Assembly (NCBI RefSeq): GCF_008281175.1
Contig: NZ_CP036524.1
Coordinates: 2,604,001 to 2,668,000, forward strand
DNA from: [Clostridium] hylemonae DSM 15053
Lineage (GTDB): Bacteria > Bacillota > Clostridia > Lachnospirales > Lachnospiraceae
DNA length: 64,000 nucleotides
Reading direction: 5' to 3'
This document shows, one piece after another, positions 1 to 8,413 of the stretch (positions are counted from its first letter, which is position 1; the number at the start of each line of letters is the position of its first letter). The notes beneath the pieces are model-generated. The model was not told the DNA's origin and did not search any database. It was given only the letters and a program-made list of their open reading frames with translations. Made by a program: the position numbers and the translations under genes.

Positions 1-360
1 CCGGCCATCGGAATGGCGCAGCCGGAAGACCTCATAGTCGGCATCAGCAATTTCGGTCATTCAAGGCCTGTTGTAAACTGTATAAAATACGCCAGAGAAC
101 ACGGTGTCCCGACTGTTGCCATTACAAGCTCTCAGGACTCTCCGCTTGCTCAGCAGGCAGAATCTCTGATCATCACCGGGTTTAACTACAACAATCTTGC
201 AAACCAGGGCGAGATCATCTGCTACGAGCCCATGTCCGAGAACCTGCCGCAGTTTTCTCTCATTGACTGCCTTTACCTGATCGCCGGAAATTATCAGAGC
301 AAAGAACGTGTCAACCGTTATTACGAATGCACCCGCCTGATCGAAGCAGAACGGATATAG
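1..360 (+). CDS. RpiR-type regulator, C-terminal SIS domain (partial, 5' end outside window)
   Basis: The reading frame is open from base 1 and runs 119 codons to a TAG, so the start lies outside the window. The visible part has the sugar isomerase (SIS) fold pattern: LIVGISNFGHSRPVVNCIKYAREHGVPTVAITSS is the usual second half of the SIS domain, where the serine/threonine-rich loops bind a phosphosugar. SIS domains at the C-terminus of HTH_6 proteins are typical of RpiR transcription regulators. An N-terminal winged helix cannot be seen, so a stand-alone SIS sugar-phosphate isomerase remains possible. It converges on the aldo/keto reductase and ends before a shared hairpin terminator. Confidence 0.7.
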   Translation, partial: PAIGMAQPEDLIVGISNFGHSRPVVNCIKYAREHGVPTVAITSSQDSPLAQQAESLIITGFNYNNLANQGEIICYEPMSENLPQFSLIDCLYLIAGNYQSKERVNRYYECTRLIEAERI

Positions 361-405
361 CGGCCGTCTTTACACAGCGCGGGATAAAATTTTCATCGTT
401 TCAGC

Positions 406-440
406 AAAAACGGTTCTTCCTGAATGAAAGAACCGTTTTT
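406..440. terminator. Bidirectional hairpin terminator
   Basis: A perfect 13-bp inverted repeat (AAAAACGGTTCTT at 406-418, complement at 428-440) with a 9-base loop lies between two convergent genes. The A-rich left arm and T-rich right arm give a U-tract in either direction. Confidence 0.85.
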
Positions 441-450
441 CTAACATATA

Positions 451-1389
451 TCACATAATTGGGTAGCCTGCCGCCAAATATATCTCATACCAGTCCTCAT
501 AGGACAGCTCTACGTCGCATGCCTTGCAGCACTCTTTAAAGCGCTCTGTCTTCGTCGTCCCGCAGACCACCTGCATATCCGCCGGGTGACGCAGGATCCA
601 CGCCACTGCAATGGTCGTCTTCGACACGCCGTGACGCTCTGCCACCTTTTCCATCGCCGCATTTACTTTTTCATATTTCGGATTATCAATAAACACGCCG
701 TCTATAAAACCATACTGGAACGGAGACCACGCCTGCAGCTGAATCTCTTTCAGCCTGCAGTAATTCAAGATTCCCCCGTCCCGGTCCACAGCATAAAAGT
801 CATGATTGTTCGTGGCGACAGGCTGCACGCACATATCCGCATGCACAATGCTGAACTGCATCTGATTCACTTCGATCGGTACGCTGCAGTATTTCTGCAT
901 CAGTTCTATACCAGTAGGGACCTCGTTGCTCACGCCAAAATGGAGCACTTTTCCGGATTCTTTCATGATCTCAAAGGCTTCTGCGATCTCCTCCGGTCTG
1001 AACAGAGGGTCCGACCGGTGCAGCAGAAAATAATCCAGATGGTCTGTCCCAAGCCTCTCAAGGGAGGCGTCCAGCGTCCTCAGCAGATGCTCTTTTGAAT
1101 AATTATGAAACGGACGTCCGTCCGGGTAAAATGTAATACCCCCTTTTGACTGCAGCACGATCTTGTCGCGCAGTCCCGGATATTTCCGGAAGGTCTTCCC
1201 GAGCAGCGACTCCACGCCGCCTTCCTTTTCCCCGTAACAATTCGCCGTATCCACAAAGTTTGTGCCATTTTCAATCGCGTTTTCCAGAAGGTTTTCAACC
1301 TCCGCCTCTTTCATTCCCTCGATCCGCATTGTTCCCAGTATAATTGAGGGCAATGCCTCTCTGCTTTTATTGGCCGATACTCTTTTCAT
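451..1389 (-). CDS. Aldo/keto reductase
   Basis: 312-residue NADPH-dependent oxidoreductase of the aldo/keto reductase TIM-barrel superfamily. The catalytic tetrad is visible as D47 and Y52 (in NFVDTANCYGE), K82 (VLQSKGG) and H124 (FLLHRSD). The C-terminal VAWILRHPADMQVVCGTTK is the usual nicotinamide-cofactor-binding strand. The start is supported by a GAGGAGGATC ribosome binding site. It is the last gene of the sugar ABC importer operon, 33 bases behind the second permease, so it probably reduces or oxidises the imported sugar or a derivative. Substrate not predictable. Confidence 0.9.
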   Translation of the reverse strand: MKRVSANKSREALPSIILGTMRIEGMKEAEVENLLENAIENGTNFVDTANCYGEKEGGVESLLGKTFRKYPGLRDKIVLQSKGGITFYPDGRPFHNYSKEHLLRTLDASLERLGTDHLDYFLLHRSDPLFRPEEIAEAFEIMKESGKVLHFGVSNEVPTGIELMQKYCSVPIEVNQMQFSIVHADMCVQPVATNNHDFYAVDRDGGILNYCRLKEIQLQAWSPFQYGFIDGVFIDNPKYEKVNAAMEKVAERHGVSKTTIAVAWILRHPADMQVVCGTTKTERFKECCKACDVELSYEDWYEIYLAAGYPIM

Positions 1390-1422
1390 CCTCTGATCCT
1401 CCTCTTCTTTTTTATCTGTTCA

Positions 1423-2259
1423 TCAGTTTTTGACCGCCCCGGCCGTCATGCCTGCTATAAAGTATTTCTGGAAAAACAGGGCAATTACGATCACAGGGAG
1501 CGAACCAAGTATGCTCATGGCCATGATATCGTTCCACTCAAATGCGTACTGCCCCATCATGGAAGCTATTCCAATCGGAACCGTCCTTATCGCATTTGTC
1601 TTCGTCAGTGTAAGGGCATAAAGATATTCATTCCAACATTGGATAAATGTATACATCCCCACCGAGACCATTCCCGGAACGGACGACGGAACAAGCACTC
1701 TCCACAACGCCTTCCAGTGGGTTCCCCCGTCGATCAGCACCGCTTCATCCAGCTCTTTGGGCATCGTGTTCATGTAGCCTGTCATCATCAAAATCGCATA
1801 GGGCAAAGTAAATACGACATAAGTGAGCACAAGCGCAAGCTGGCTGTCATAGACTCCGAGCCTTACGATCAATATGAGATACGGAATCAGCAGCGTGATC
1901 GGCGGAACCGCCTGCACACTTATGATCACCGTATTGATGATCTTTTTTCCCGGGAACTCAAAACGGCTGAATCCATACGCCGCCAGCAGTGCAATGACCA
2001 GCGTACACAGCACTACCACTGCGGCAATGCCGTATGAATTAAGGAAAAACCTCACCTTTTCCGGATCGCCCAGCACGGATATATACGCTCCCAGACTGAA
2101 GCTTCCGTCTATCAGCTTCGGCGGGTGGGCAAAAATGTTGACGTTTGACTTAAACGAACTGGACAGCAGCCAGAGGACCGGGAGACCGGAAAACAGCGAC
2201 GCGGCAATAAGCCCTGCCCACAATCCTGCTTTTGTATGTACTTTTGTTTTCACTGCCAA
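1423..2259 (-). CDS. Carbohydrate ABC transporter permease, MalG type
   Basis: 278-residue inner-membrane permease of the carbohydrate uptake ABC family (CUT1). Six hydrophobic segments are visible, and the EAA loop that contacts the ATPase reads ELDEAVLIDGGTHWKALWRVLVP at about residues 168-190. It pairs with the MalF-type permease encoded 9 bases upstream. No ATPase gene is in the operon, which is usual for Clostridia that share one MsmK-like ATPase among several importers. Sugar specificity is unknown. Confidence 0.93.
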   Translation of the reverse strand: MAVKTKVHTKAGLWAGLIAASLFSGLPVLWLLSSSFKSNVNIFAHPPKLIDGSFSLGAYISVLGDPEKVRFFLNSYGIAAVVVLCTLVIALLAAYGFSRFEFPGKKIINTVIISVQAVPPITLLIPYLILIVRLGVYDSQLALVLTYVVFTLPYAILMMTGYMNTMPKELDEAVLIDGGTHWKALWRVLVPSSVPGMVSVGMYTFIQCWNEYLYALTLTKTNAIRTVPIGIASMMGQYAFEWNDIMAMSILGSLPVIVIALFFQKYFIAGMTAGAVKN

Positions 2260-2268
2260 CTCCCCTTT

Positions 2269-3192
2269 CTATTCCCTTCTCGTCTGGTTCCTCACATAGA
2301 ATACCGCCAGTATCACACAGGCAGCCAGAATGAGCACGGCGGCAGCCGACGCCTTTGCATATTGGAAGCTCTGGAACGCAGTTTTATACACATAGGTACT
2401 CATCATTTCCGTCGCGTGGGCCGGTCCGCCTGCCGTCAAAAGCCAGATGAGCGAAAAATTCTGAGTTGTCCAGATAAAATCCAGCATTGCAATGCTGACC
2501 AGAATCGGTTTCAACTGCGGAATTGTGATATAGAAAAATCTCTGCCGTGCATTTGCCCCGTCGATCCCCGCGGCCTCGTACAGATCATCCGATATCCCCT
2601 GAAGTCCTGCCAATATACTTATCATATAGAAAGGATACCCCGCCCATATGTTAATGAAAGTCAGCACCCACAAGGCGGCCGAACGGTCGCTGAGCCATTC
2701 TACCGGTTTTGCTATCACGCCCAGGACAGAAAGCAGATAATTCACGACTCCATGCGAATTCAGCAGCAGTTTCCACAGGATCGCAATCACCGTCGCATTA
2801 AACATCCAGGGCAGCATGAACACGATACGAAAAATCGCTTTAGCTGTTTTCCCAAGACATCTGGCATTGATCATAAGGGCGAGGGTCATGCCGATCGCCA
2901 TATGGAAGACTACATTTATCACCACAAATATGACCGTATTTTTTATCGATCTTGCAAACACAGTGTCCGACAAAATGGCGCTGTAGTTGGCCATTCCCAC
3001 CCAAACAGGATTATCTGTCACGATAACATTGTCGAAAAAAGAATAAGAGATCACCATGCCGATCGGAACGAACAGAAGCACGAGCAGCAGGATACAGACG
3101 GGCGCCACATACGCATAAGGATATATTCCTTTCATCTGCCGTCCCGGCAAACGATACTTTTTCAACATTCTGCTTTCCGTTTTATCAAACAT
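2269..3192 (-). CDS. Carbohydrate ABC transporter permease, MalF type
   Basis: 307-residue CUT1 permease with an N-terminal membrane anchor (about residues 24-50) and further hydrophobic segments. The EAA motif is LYEAAGIDGANARQRFFYITIPQL. It is translated just ahead of the MalG-type partner and behind the binding-protein gene, from which it is separated by a 112-base gap containing two hairpins. Together the three proteins form an importer for an unidentified oligosaccharide or sugar derivative. Confidence 0.93.
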   Translation of the reverse strand: MFDKTESRMLKKYRLPGRQMKGIYPYAYVAPVCILLLVLLFVPIGMVISYSFFDNVIVTDNPVWVGMANYSAILSDTVFARSIKNTVIFVVINVVFHMAIGMTLALMINARCLGKTAKAIFRIVFMLPWMFNATVIAILWKLLLNSHGVVNYLLSVLGVIAKPVEWLSDRSAALWVLTFINIWAGYPFYMISILAGLQGISDDLYEAAGIDGANARQRFFYITIPQLKPILVSIAMLDFIWTTQNFSLIWLLTAGGPAHATEMMSTYVYKTAFQSFQYAKASAAAVLILAACVILAVFYVRNQTRRE

Positions 3193-3220
3193 AAGTCATT
3201 TATCCTTTCCGTTATATTTA

Positions 3221-3286
3221 CAGGTTCAGCGTCAGGAACCTGTAAATTTGCAAAGGAGTCCCGCGCAGTTCCTGCGCGGAACTCCT
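3221..3286 (-). terminator. Two hairpins between binding-protein and permease genes (attenuator or processing site)
   Basis: In the gap behind the solute-binding-protein gene are a 14-bp stem with one mismatch (3254-3267 with 3273-3286, GC-rich) and a 7-bp stem (CAGGTTC 3221-3227 with 3236-3242). On the minus strand the large hairpin is followed by TTTGCAAATTT. Such elements commonly stabilise the binding-protein mRNA or partly terminate transcription before the permeases. Confidence 0.6.
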
Positions 3287-3304
3287 GCCTTTCAGTTCCT
3301 TTCC

Positions 3305-4606
3305 TTATTCATAGGCTGCATCAAACTGAGTCTGAACTTCACTCAGCATATCGTTTACATCGTCATAATCGCCGTCAAAGTACATGACCAATCCGTCAAT
3401 AAACGCACTCATAAGCGCCTCTGCGGTAGGCATTGAATAATACTCCGCCACTCCATTACTGTTCATATATACATCGTATATTGCCTTAAACGCATCCGAA
3501 TCATCTTCATACTGCGGCTCTGCCTCCGAGTTGGCCGGGAACGCGTTGGCATGGATACAGAGATCCGCATTTACTTCCGGAGAAAGCAGGTACTCGATAA
3601 ACTTCGCAGCTTCTTCTTTGTATTTGCAGTTTTCTCCTATTCCTACCGCCCAGTTATTGACACGCACATAACTGTCCCCGCTGTAGTCATCCTTATGCGG
3701 CATATTCATATATGTAAAGTTCATGTCCGGAGCCTGTTCACGTATATTGGACATATGTGCCACAGAATCTGCGATAAACGCAACTCTGCCGTTTGTAAAT
3801 TCTTCTACTTTGTCAGCGTCAGTCATTGTGTATATTCCAGGAGAAGTGACTTTTGCGTCAATGAGCCCCTTCAGGAATTCACATGTGTCTGCCAGCACTT
3901 CATTGTCTGCTATAAACGGTTTTCCGTCGTCCGTCAGGATAGAACAGCCTGAATTCCAGGCGAAAGCGGTCAGATATTCTACGCTGGTCGCATTATCCGT
4001 ACTCATATTAGAACAGAACCCGTACACATTATCCCCCGAATCCGTGACCTTTTCACAAGCTTCCTGAAATTCAGACCACGTCTCGGGCAGAGTGTCGACG
4101 CCCGCAGACTTGAGCAGATCCAGATTAACGGCCATCATAGATGGAAAGTTAACGATCGGCTGCGCATACAAAGCTTTGTCTACCTTTGTGCCCTCCGCAA
4201 CACTTTTCGCGTCAAATCCGGTGTCCTCATACAGCCCGTCCAGCTTTGCCAGCAGCCCCTGCTTCGCGTAGTCATAGATCCAGCCGCCGTCCAGAGCCAC
4301 AATATCAGCCATCGTGCCTGCCGCCGCGCTTGCCTCCAGCTGCGTCTTCGTATCTGCATAAGGATTGCTCAAAAGCTTTATCTTAATTCCCGTCTCTTCA
4401 TAAAAATCATCACAGATACTCTGCAGATACCCTTCTTCCATCTCATTGTCAAACCACTGCTGGAATTCAAGCACTACTTCAGAATCCCCGCCTTTTTCAT
4501 CTTCCTCCTTCTTTGAATCTCCTTTTCCATCCGAACCAGAACCACAGGCAGCCAAAGAAAATACCATCAATACTGTCATGAATAAAGCTACTGTCTTTTT
4601 CATCAT
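3305..4606 (-). CDS. Sugar ABC transporter substrate-binding lipoprotein
   Basis: 433-residue extracellular solute-binding protein (family 1, MalE-like). Residues 1-21 form a lipoprotein signal peptide ending in the lipobox SLAAC, followed by a Gly/Ser/Lys/Asp-rich linker, so the mature protein is anchored to the outer face of the membrane by C21. The body shows the two-lobe pattern, for example FCSNMSTDNATSVEYLTAFAWNSG. First gene of the operon with two permeases and an aldo/keto reductase. Expression is probably controlled by the promoter and palindrome in 4675-4740. Confidence 0.93.
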   Translation of the reverse strand: MMKKTVALFMTVLMVFSLAACGSGSDGKGDSKKEEDEKGGDSEVVLEFQQWFDNEMEEGYLQSICDDFYEETGIKIKLLSNPYADTKTQLEASAAAGTMADIVALDGGWIYDYAKQGLLAKLDGLYEDTGFDAKSVAEGTKVDKALYAQPIVNFPSMMAVNLDLLKSAGVDTLPETWSEFQEACEKVTDSGDNVYGFCSNMSTDNATSVEYLTAFAWNSGCSILTDDGKPFIADNEVLADTCEFLKGLIDAKVTSPGIYTMTDADKVEEFTNGRVAFIADSVAHMSNIREQAPDMNFTYMNMPHKDDYSGDSYVRVNNWAVGIGENCKYKEEAAKFIEYLLSPEVNADLCIHANAFPANSEAEPQYEDDSDAFKAIYDVYMNSNGVAEYYSMPTAEALMSAFIDGLVMYFDGDYDDVNDMLSEVQTQFDAAYE

Positions 4607-4674
4607 CTCAGATTCCTCCTAATCTTCTCATATGAATGTGCAAACCTCTTTTCTTTGTTGATCATGGTATTTTC

Positions 4675-4740
4675 AAAACCGGTTTTTTACCTTGATACTA
4701 CTTATAATGTAATTATATTTTCTTATATTTGTAATGTCAA
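4675..4740 (-). promoter_or_regulatory. Sigma-A promoter and palindromic operator of the ABC importer operon
   Basis: On the minus strand TTGACA (4735-4740), a 17-base spacer and TATAAT (4712-4717) form a perfect consensus promoter. About 25 bases downstream of the -10 box lies the perfect 12-bp palindrome AAAACCGGTTTT (4675-4686), in the position expected for a LacI-family repressor roadblock. The cognate regulator is not identified. Confidence 0.75.
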
Positions 4741-4893
4741 GCAAAAATAACACCTGTAAACATATCGTTGCTTTTTGATTTTTCAGCTATTTTAAGGCGT
4801 TTTTTCTTGTATCACCCTTGTTTTTAATTGCCTATAATTTTAATATATTAATATTTATATGAAAATTTATTTTATTTTTATTCCATAATTTTA

Positions 4894-4922
4894 TTGATTA
4901 CATTCTTTATATGGATTATAAT
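4894..4922 (+). promoter_or_regulatory. Promoter of the ADP-dependent kinase gene
   Basis: TTGATT (4894-4899), a 17-base spacer and TATAAT (4917-4922) precede the kinase gene by 52 bases. The rest of the 368-base divergent region 4607-4974 is very AT-rich; apart from the two promoters and the AAAACCGGTTTT palindrome I see no other element. Confidence 0.75.
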
Positions 4923-4974
4923 AGTTGTAAATATACTTCCCAAAAAAATATATAAAGAAGGAGGTTCAGATATC

Positions 4975-6222
4975 ATGAGACACTATATTGCCATGGGATT
5001 TCAGAACACCGTTGATTTCGAGCTGGAATGGGATCCGGATATACTCCATTCACTTATTGATTCCTACCAGATTCATGAATCAGAAATCTGCTGTGATGTA
5101 CAAATACGATCGGAACGGGATATCATCATAGCACTGCTCGGTTATATGAGGTCCGGAACCGGAGGGGAACGCTTCACATCGTCAGATTCGATCGTCCGTT
5201 CTTTTGCAGACCGCTTTTCCTATGAGATCACATTAGGCGGCACCCCTGTGCGCGCCGCAGAATCTATGGGGCGTCTCGGGTACCGCTGCTGTCTCCACGC
5301 CTGCAGCTTCAACCGTTATTTCAGGGATCTCGTCTCTCCGACCGTTGACTGGATAACAAGTGTGCCGGATGAGGGGGATGCGTTCCATCCTCATGTCATT
5401 TTTCAGTTCCCCAAAGGAGCGCATATAAAAGGAAATGATATTGATTTTACCGTTCCCCGCTCCAACCGGGCCATCTTTGACTACGACCTGCCAAGCAAAC
5501 GACTCATGATCAATGAAGATTTCCGCGCAATGATAAAAGATGCCAAGGTGTTTCTGGCAGCCGGTTATAATGTGATCGAAGATAAAGAAGTATTAAAAAG
5601 AAGGCTGAATACGACCATACAGATCATGGAAGAACTTTCCCCGGAATGTATCACTTTTTACGAGGACGGCGGACACGAAGATATCTCCATCGGTCTGCTT
5701 ACGATACAGACTCTTGCCCCGCATCTTGATATGCTGAGCCTGAATGAGGACGAGCTTCAGGGATACGTACAGCACCCTGTAGATATAACCAGTGCTGAAG
5801 AAGTAGCCGCAGCTGTAAAAGAAATGTACGAACAGGCGAAGGTTCCGCTTCTCATCTGCCACTCCGCCTATTGGGCGCTGGCATATGGCGTACAGCCCCG
5901 AAACGTGCAGGAAGCCCTGGAAGGCGGCATCTGGATGGCATCTACAAGATTCCGCATCGGCAGCAGGTTCACAGAACAAGATTACGAAGATACAAAAGCG
6001 ATTCCGGCAAGGCACTCCAGCATCGGCTTCTGCCGCAGGCTCACTTCACTGTTGGGAGAAGAACGACTATTGTGCCTCCCCGGACTGGATCTGAACCACG
6101 TCGGCCGCCCTGTGACAATAGGGCTGGGAGACGCTTTTATCGGCGGCTTTCTTCCGGGACTGCTCTCGGAAGAAGAGAAAAAGTACATAAGAACAGACAG
6201 AAGTGCAGGAAAATATCAATGA
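4975..6222 (+). CDS. ADP-dependent glucokinase/phosphofructokinase family protein
   Basis: 415-residue sugar kinase homologue of the ADP-dependent (ADP_PFK_GK) branch of the ribokinase superfamily. Family pattern is seen in ITLGGTPVRAAESMGRLGY (substrate-lid region, about residues 83-101) and near the end in TIGLGDAFIGGF, where GLGD holds the catalytic aspartate. The family is best known from archaea and animals and uses ADP instead of ATP to phosphorylate glucose or fructose-6-phosphate. The start at 4975 is chosen because AAGGAGG lies 10 bases upstream; an earlier TTG coincides with the -35 box. It is divergent from a sugar ABC importer whose product it may phosphorylate (inference). Phosphoryl donor and substrate are not determined. 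Confidence 0.82.
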   Translation: MRHYIAMGFQNTVDFELEWDPDILHSLIDSYQIHESEICCDVQIRSERDIIIALLGYMRSGTGGERFTSSDSIVRSFADRFSYEITLGGTPVRAAESMGRLGYRCCLHACSFNRYFRDLVSPTVDWITSVPDEGDAFHPHVIFQFPKGAHIKGNDIDFTVPRSNRAIFDYDLPSKRLMINEDFRAMIKDAKVFLAAGYNVIEDKEVLKRRLNTTIQIMEELSPECITFYEDGGHEDISIGLLTIQTLAPHLDMLSLNEDELQGYVQHPVDITSAEEVAAAVKEMYEQAKVPLLICHSAYWALAYGVQPRNVQEALEGGIWMASTRFRIGSRFTEQDYEDTKAIPARHSSIGFCRRLTSLLGEERLLCLPGLDLNHVGRPVTIGLGDAFIGGFLPGLLSEEEKKYIRTDRSAGKYQ

Positions 6223-6224
6223 AC

Positions 6225-6258
6225 AAAGGCCGATGCAGTATTATCTGCACCGGCCTTT
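6225..6258. terminator. Bidirectional hairpin terminator
   Basis: A 14-bp inverted repeat with one mismatch (AAAGGCCGATGCAG 6225-6238 with 6245-6258) and a 6-base loop separates the kinase gene from the convergent operon. Confidence 0.8.
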
Positions 6259-6263
6259 GCCGT

Positions 6264-7094
6264 TTACCACAGTGCAAACGCACGTCTCAACGTCTCCACA
6301 TCTCTTTTCATTGCCTCATAGACATCCCTGCATCCTGATTTAAATGCCGGCTTCCGGTAAAAATTTTCAATCATGAGCCAGCCTTCATATCCACCTCTGC
6401 AAAGTACCTCTGCGGATTCCTCAAACCCGGTCTCTCCCTCCCCAAAGCATCGGCATCCCTGTACATCCGCAAGTCCTTCTTTAAAATGTACTTCCGCAAT
6501 ATCAGAGACGTCCATCTGTCTCAATTCCTCCGACGGACAGGCACCGGCAAAATACTGAGTATTCTGTGTGTCATAATATATCTTAAATGATGTTGATCCA
6601 ATATAGTCTGACATTTCCTTCAGCTTTTTCGGAGAAAGCACGGTTTCCACCGCTACGGTCACATTCTTTTCCTCTGCCTCTTTACAGACTGTCCGCAGCA
6701 TTTCTGAGGCATTTTCAATATCTGCTTCTGTTCTGAGATAACCATCCCAGCAGCAGGGCAGCATAAGAAGGGGTACATTCATCTCCACGCACGTACGGAT
6801 TCCTGTCCTGATCGCCAGAAGCGAGATATCCCCTTCCGGAGTACCGAGACGGTTCACAAGCCCGCCAGCCCTTGAAAAACCGTTACATCCCATGGATGCG
6901 ATCTCCATCCCGCACTTCTTTGCTTCTTCTGTATACAAATGCTGTATTCTTTTTTCTGCCATCGGAAAGCTCTGGGAATAGCTTCCCCAGTCGTCGATCT
7001 GCACACCGTCTGCTCCAAGTCCGGCTGCAATAGCAAATACGGAAGGACCTTTTATTGGCATCACCCATTCGCAGAATCCTATTTTATTCTTCAT
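6264..7094 (-). CDS. Sugar phosphate isomerase/epimerase family TIM barrel
   Basis: 276-residue protein of the xylose-isomerase-like TIM-barrel superfamily (AP endonuclease 2 fold). Expected metal-ligand positions are present: E in VAVETVL, D in IYYDTQNT, H in AEVHFKEG and E in LMIENFY. The start at 7094 is chosen because GGGGG lies just upstream and its ATG overlaps the stop of the preceding gene by 4 bases (ATGA), implying translational coupling. Last gene of the TctABC operon. Likely an isomerase or epimerase in breakdown of the imported acid; reaction unknown. Confidence 0.85.
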   Translation of the reverse strand: MKNKIGFCEWVMPIKGPSVFAIAAGLGADGVQIDDWGSYSQSFPMAEKRIQHLYTEEAKKCGMEIASMGCNGFSRAGGLVNRLGTPEGDISLLAIRTGIRTCVEMNVPLLMLPCCWDGYLRTEADIENASEMLRTVCKEAEEKNVTVAVETVLSPKKLKEMSDYIGSTSFKIYYDTQNTQYFAGACPSEELRQMDVSDIAEVHFKEGLADVQGCRCFGEGETGFEESAEVLCRGGYEGWLMIENFYRKPAFKSGCRDVYEAMKRDVETLRRAFALW

Positions 7095-8065
7095 ATAGTT
7101 CCCCCTGTTCTGTTTACCCAGTATAAAGGTTCCCTGCCTTCCAGCACATCTAATATTCCCTGTGCCGTGCAAAGGCTTACATTTCTGTATGCCTCATATG
7201 TCTCTGCTCCAGTGTGGGGAGTGCAGATGACGTTGTCACACGTTAAGAGCAGCGAATCCGCCGGAAGCGGCTCTGTCTCAAAGGCATCCAGCGCTGCCCC
7301 CGCCAGGTATCCGCTCTTAAGCGCCTCTGTCAGCGCTTCTGTATCTACAACCGCACCCCTCGCACAATTGATCATACAGGCACCCCGTTTCATCTTTGAT
7401 ATCATAGCTTTATCTACCAGATGATATGTCGCAGACGTTGCAGGCAGATGTACGCTCAGTATATCACTTCTCTCCACGACTTCCTCCGCGGACACAAGTC
7501 CTACATTATATTTCTTTGCGTATTCTGAATCAGGATGCAGGTCGCAGGCAATCACTTCCGTCTCAAAGCTGCTTAACTTCTTTGCCACCAGTTTTGCGAC
7601 AGCGCCAAATCCGAAAAGCCCCACTGTCTTTCCTTTCAGTTCTCCTCCTATGTACCGCACCCACTGTCCCTGACGTATACCCTCGTAAAGCGGCAGTATA
7701 TTCCGCAGCAACTGTATCATAAAGCCTACCGTAAGCTCCGCCACCGCATTTGAATTCTGTCCCGGCGCGTTGATCACCTTGATGCCGTATTCCTTTGCAG
7801 TATCACAATCAATATTATCTGTTCCTACTCCGAACTTTGCTATCACTTTCAGCCTCGGAGCCATTCGAAATACTTCTTCCGTCCACTCATCCAGACCGAC
7901 GACAGCAGCATCTATATTTCCCACCACTTCGGCAAGCTGCTGAAACGTATAATAAGGCAGCGCACTTTCATTGATCATAAGTTCATGTCCCCGGGATTCC
8001 AGAAGCTCCCTGGCATCTGCACAGAGCTCATGATAATGAGACGCTGTGATCAGTATTTTTCCCAT
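7091..8065 (-). CDS. D-2-hydroxyacid dehydrogenase (phosphoglycerate-dehydrogenase-like)
   Basis: 324-residue NAD-dependent D-isomer 2-hydroxyacid dehydrogenase. The Rossmann nucleotide-binding loop is GKTVGLFGFGAVAKLVAKKL, the substrate arginine lies in MINCARGAVVDTEAL, and the catalytic Glu/His are in AALDAFETEPLP and VICTPHTGAETYEA. The start at 8065 has AAGGA 8 bases upstream; an in-frame ATG at 8083 has no good ribosome binding site. It would interconvert a 2-keto and a D-2-hydroxy acid, consistent with catabolism of a sugar acid brought in by the TctABC transporter. Substrate not predictable. Confidence 0.88.
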   Translation of the reverse strand: MGKILITASHYHELCADARELLESRGHELMINESALPYYTFQQLAEVVGNIDAAVVGLDEWTEEVFRMAPRLKVIAKFGVGTDNIDCDTAKEYGIKVINAPGQNSNAVAELTVGFMIQLLRNILPLYEGIRQGQWVRYIGGELKGKTVGLFGFGAVAKLVAKKLSSFETEVIACDLHPDSEYAKKYNVGLVSAEEVVERSDILSVHLPATSATYHLVDKAMISKMKRGACMINCARGAVVDTEALTEALKSGYLAGAALDAFETEPLPADSLLLTCDNVICTPHTGAETYEAYRNVSLCTAQGILDVLEGREPLYWVNRTGGTI

Positions 8066-8084
8066 CTTTCCATTCCTTTCCATA

Positions 8085-8405
8085 TCAAAAAAGTTTCAGT
8101 GGTATGCCGGCATCATTGCAGAGTATTTCCAGCCTCTTCTCTAATGCCTCTGTCTGCTGACGCTCCAGATCAAGCTGCGGACTTCTCATTCCACCCACAT
8201 CGATCCCTCTTATCTTAAGCGCTTCTTTAAAATAAGACATATTGCTGCCGCACCGGAGCGCGTCACAAAATCTGACACATATCTTCTGCATCATTTGCGC
8301 CTCTTTCAGCCTTCCTTCACTGTACAGCCTGTACACCGTGACAAAGGGCTCCGGAAATACGCCGGCTGTGCCGGACACAGTCCCTTCGCATCCAAGTAAT
8401 ACCGC
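8085..8405 (-). pseudogene. Dihydrodipicolinate-synthase-family aldolase, C-terminal remnant
   Basis: About 107 codons match the C-terminal third of DapA/KDG-aldolase-like lyases: VLLGCEGTVSGTAGVFPEPF is the strand and turn following the Schiff-base half of the barrel. Family members are about 290-300 residues, so roughly 190 N-terminal residues with the catalytic lysine and YxxTxxE-type region are missing. Upstream in the same frame are two adjacent stops (TAA, TGA at 8411-8406), directly against the end of the propeller-like gene. A GTG at 8378 could start a 97-residue peptide but has no sensible function. I read this as a deletion that removed the 5' part. Confidence 0.75.
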
Positions 8406-8413
8406 TCATTAAA

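Noticed and set aside
586-1098. Plus-strand 170-codon frame over the aldo/keto reductase
   Set aside because: Antisense shadow of a well-conserved gene; no start signal.
2236-3387. Long plus-strand open frame of 383 codons
   Set aside because: It lies antisense to the MalF-type permease and the end of the binding-protein gene, has His/Arg/Gln-rich shadow composition and no homology; a reading-frame artefact.
4894-4974. Longer TTG start for the ADP-dependent kinase
   Set aside because: The TTG is part of the -35 box and the ATG at 4975 has a perfect AAGGAGG site and the family N-terminus.
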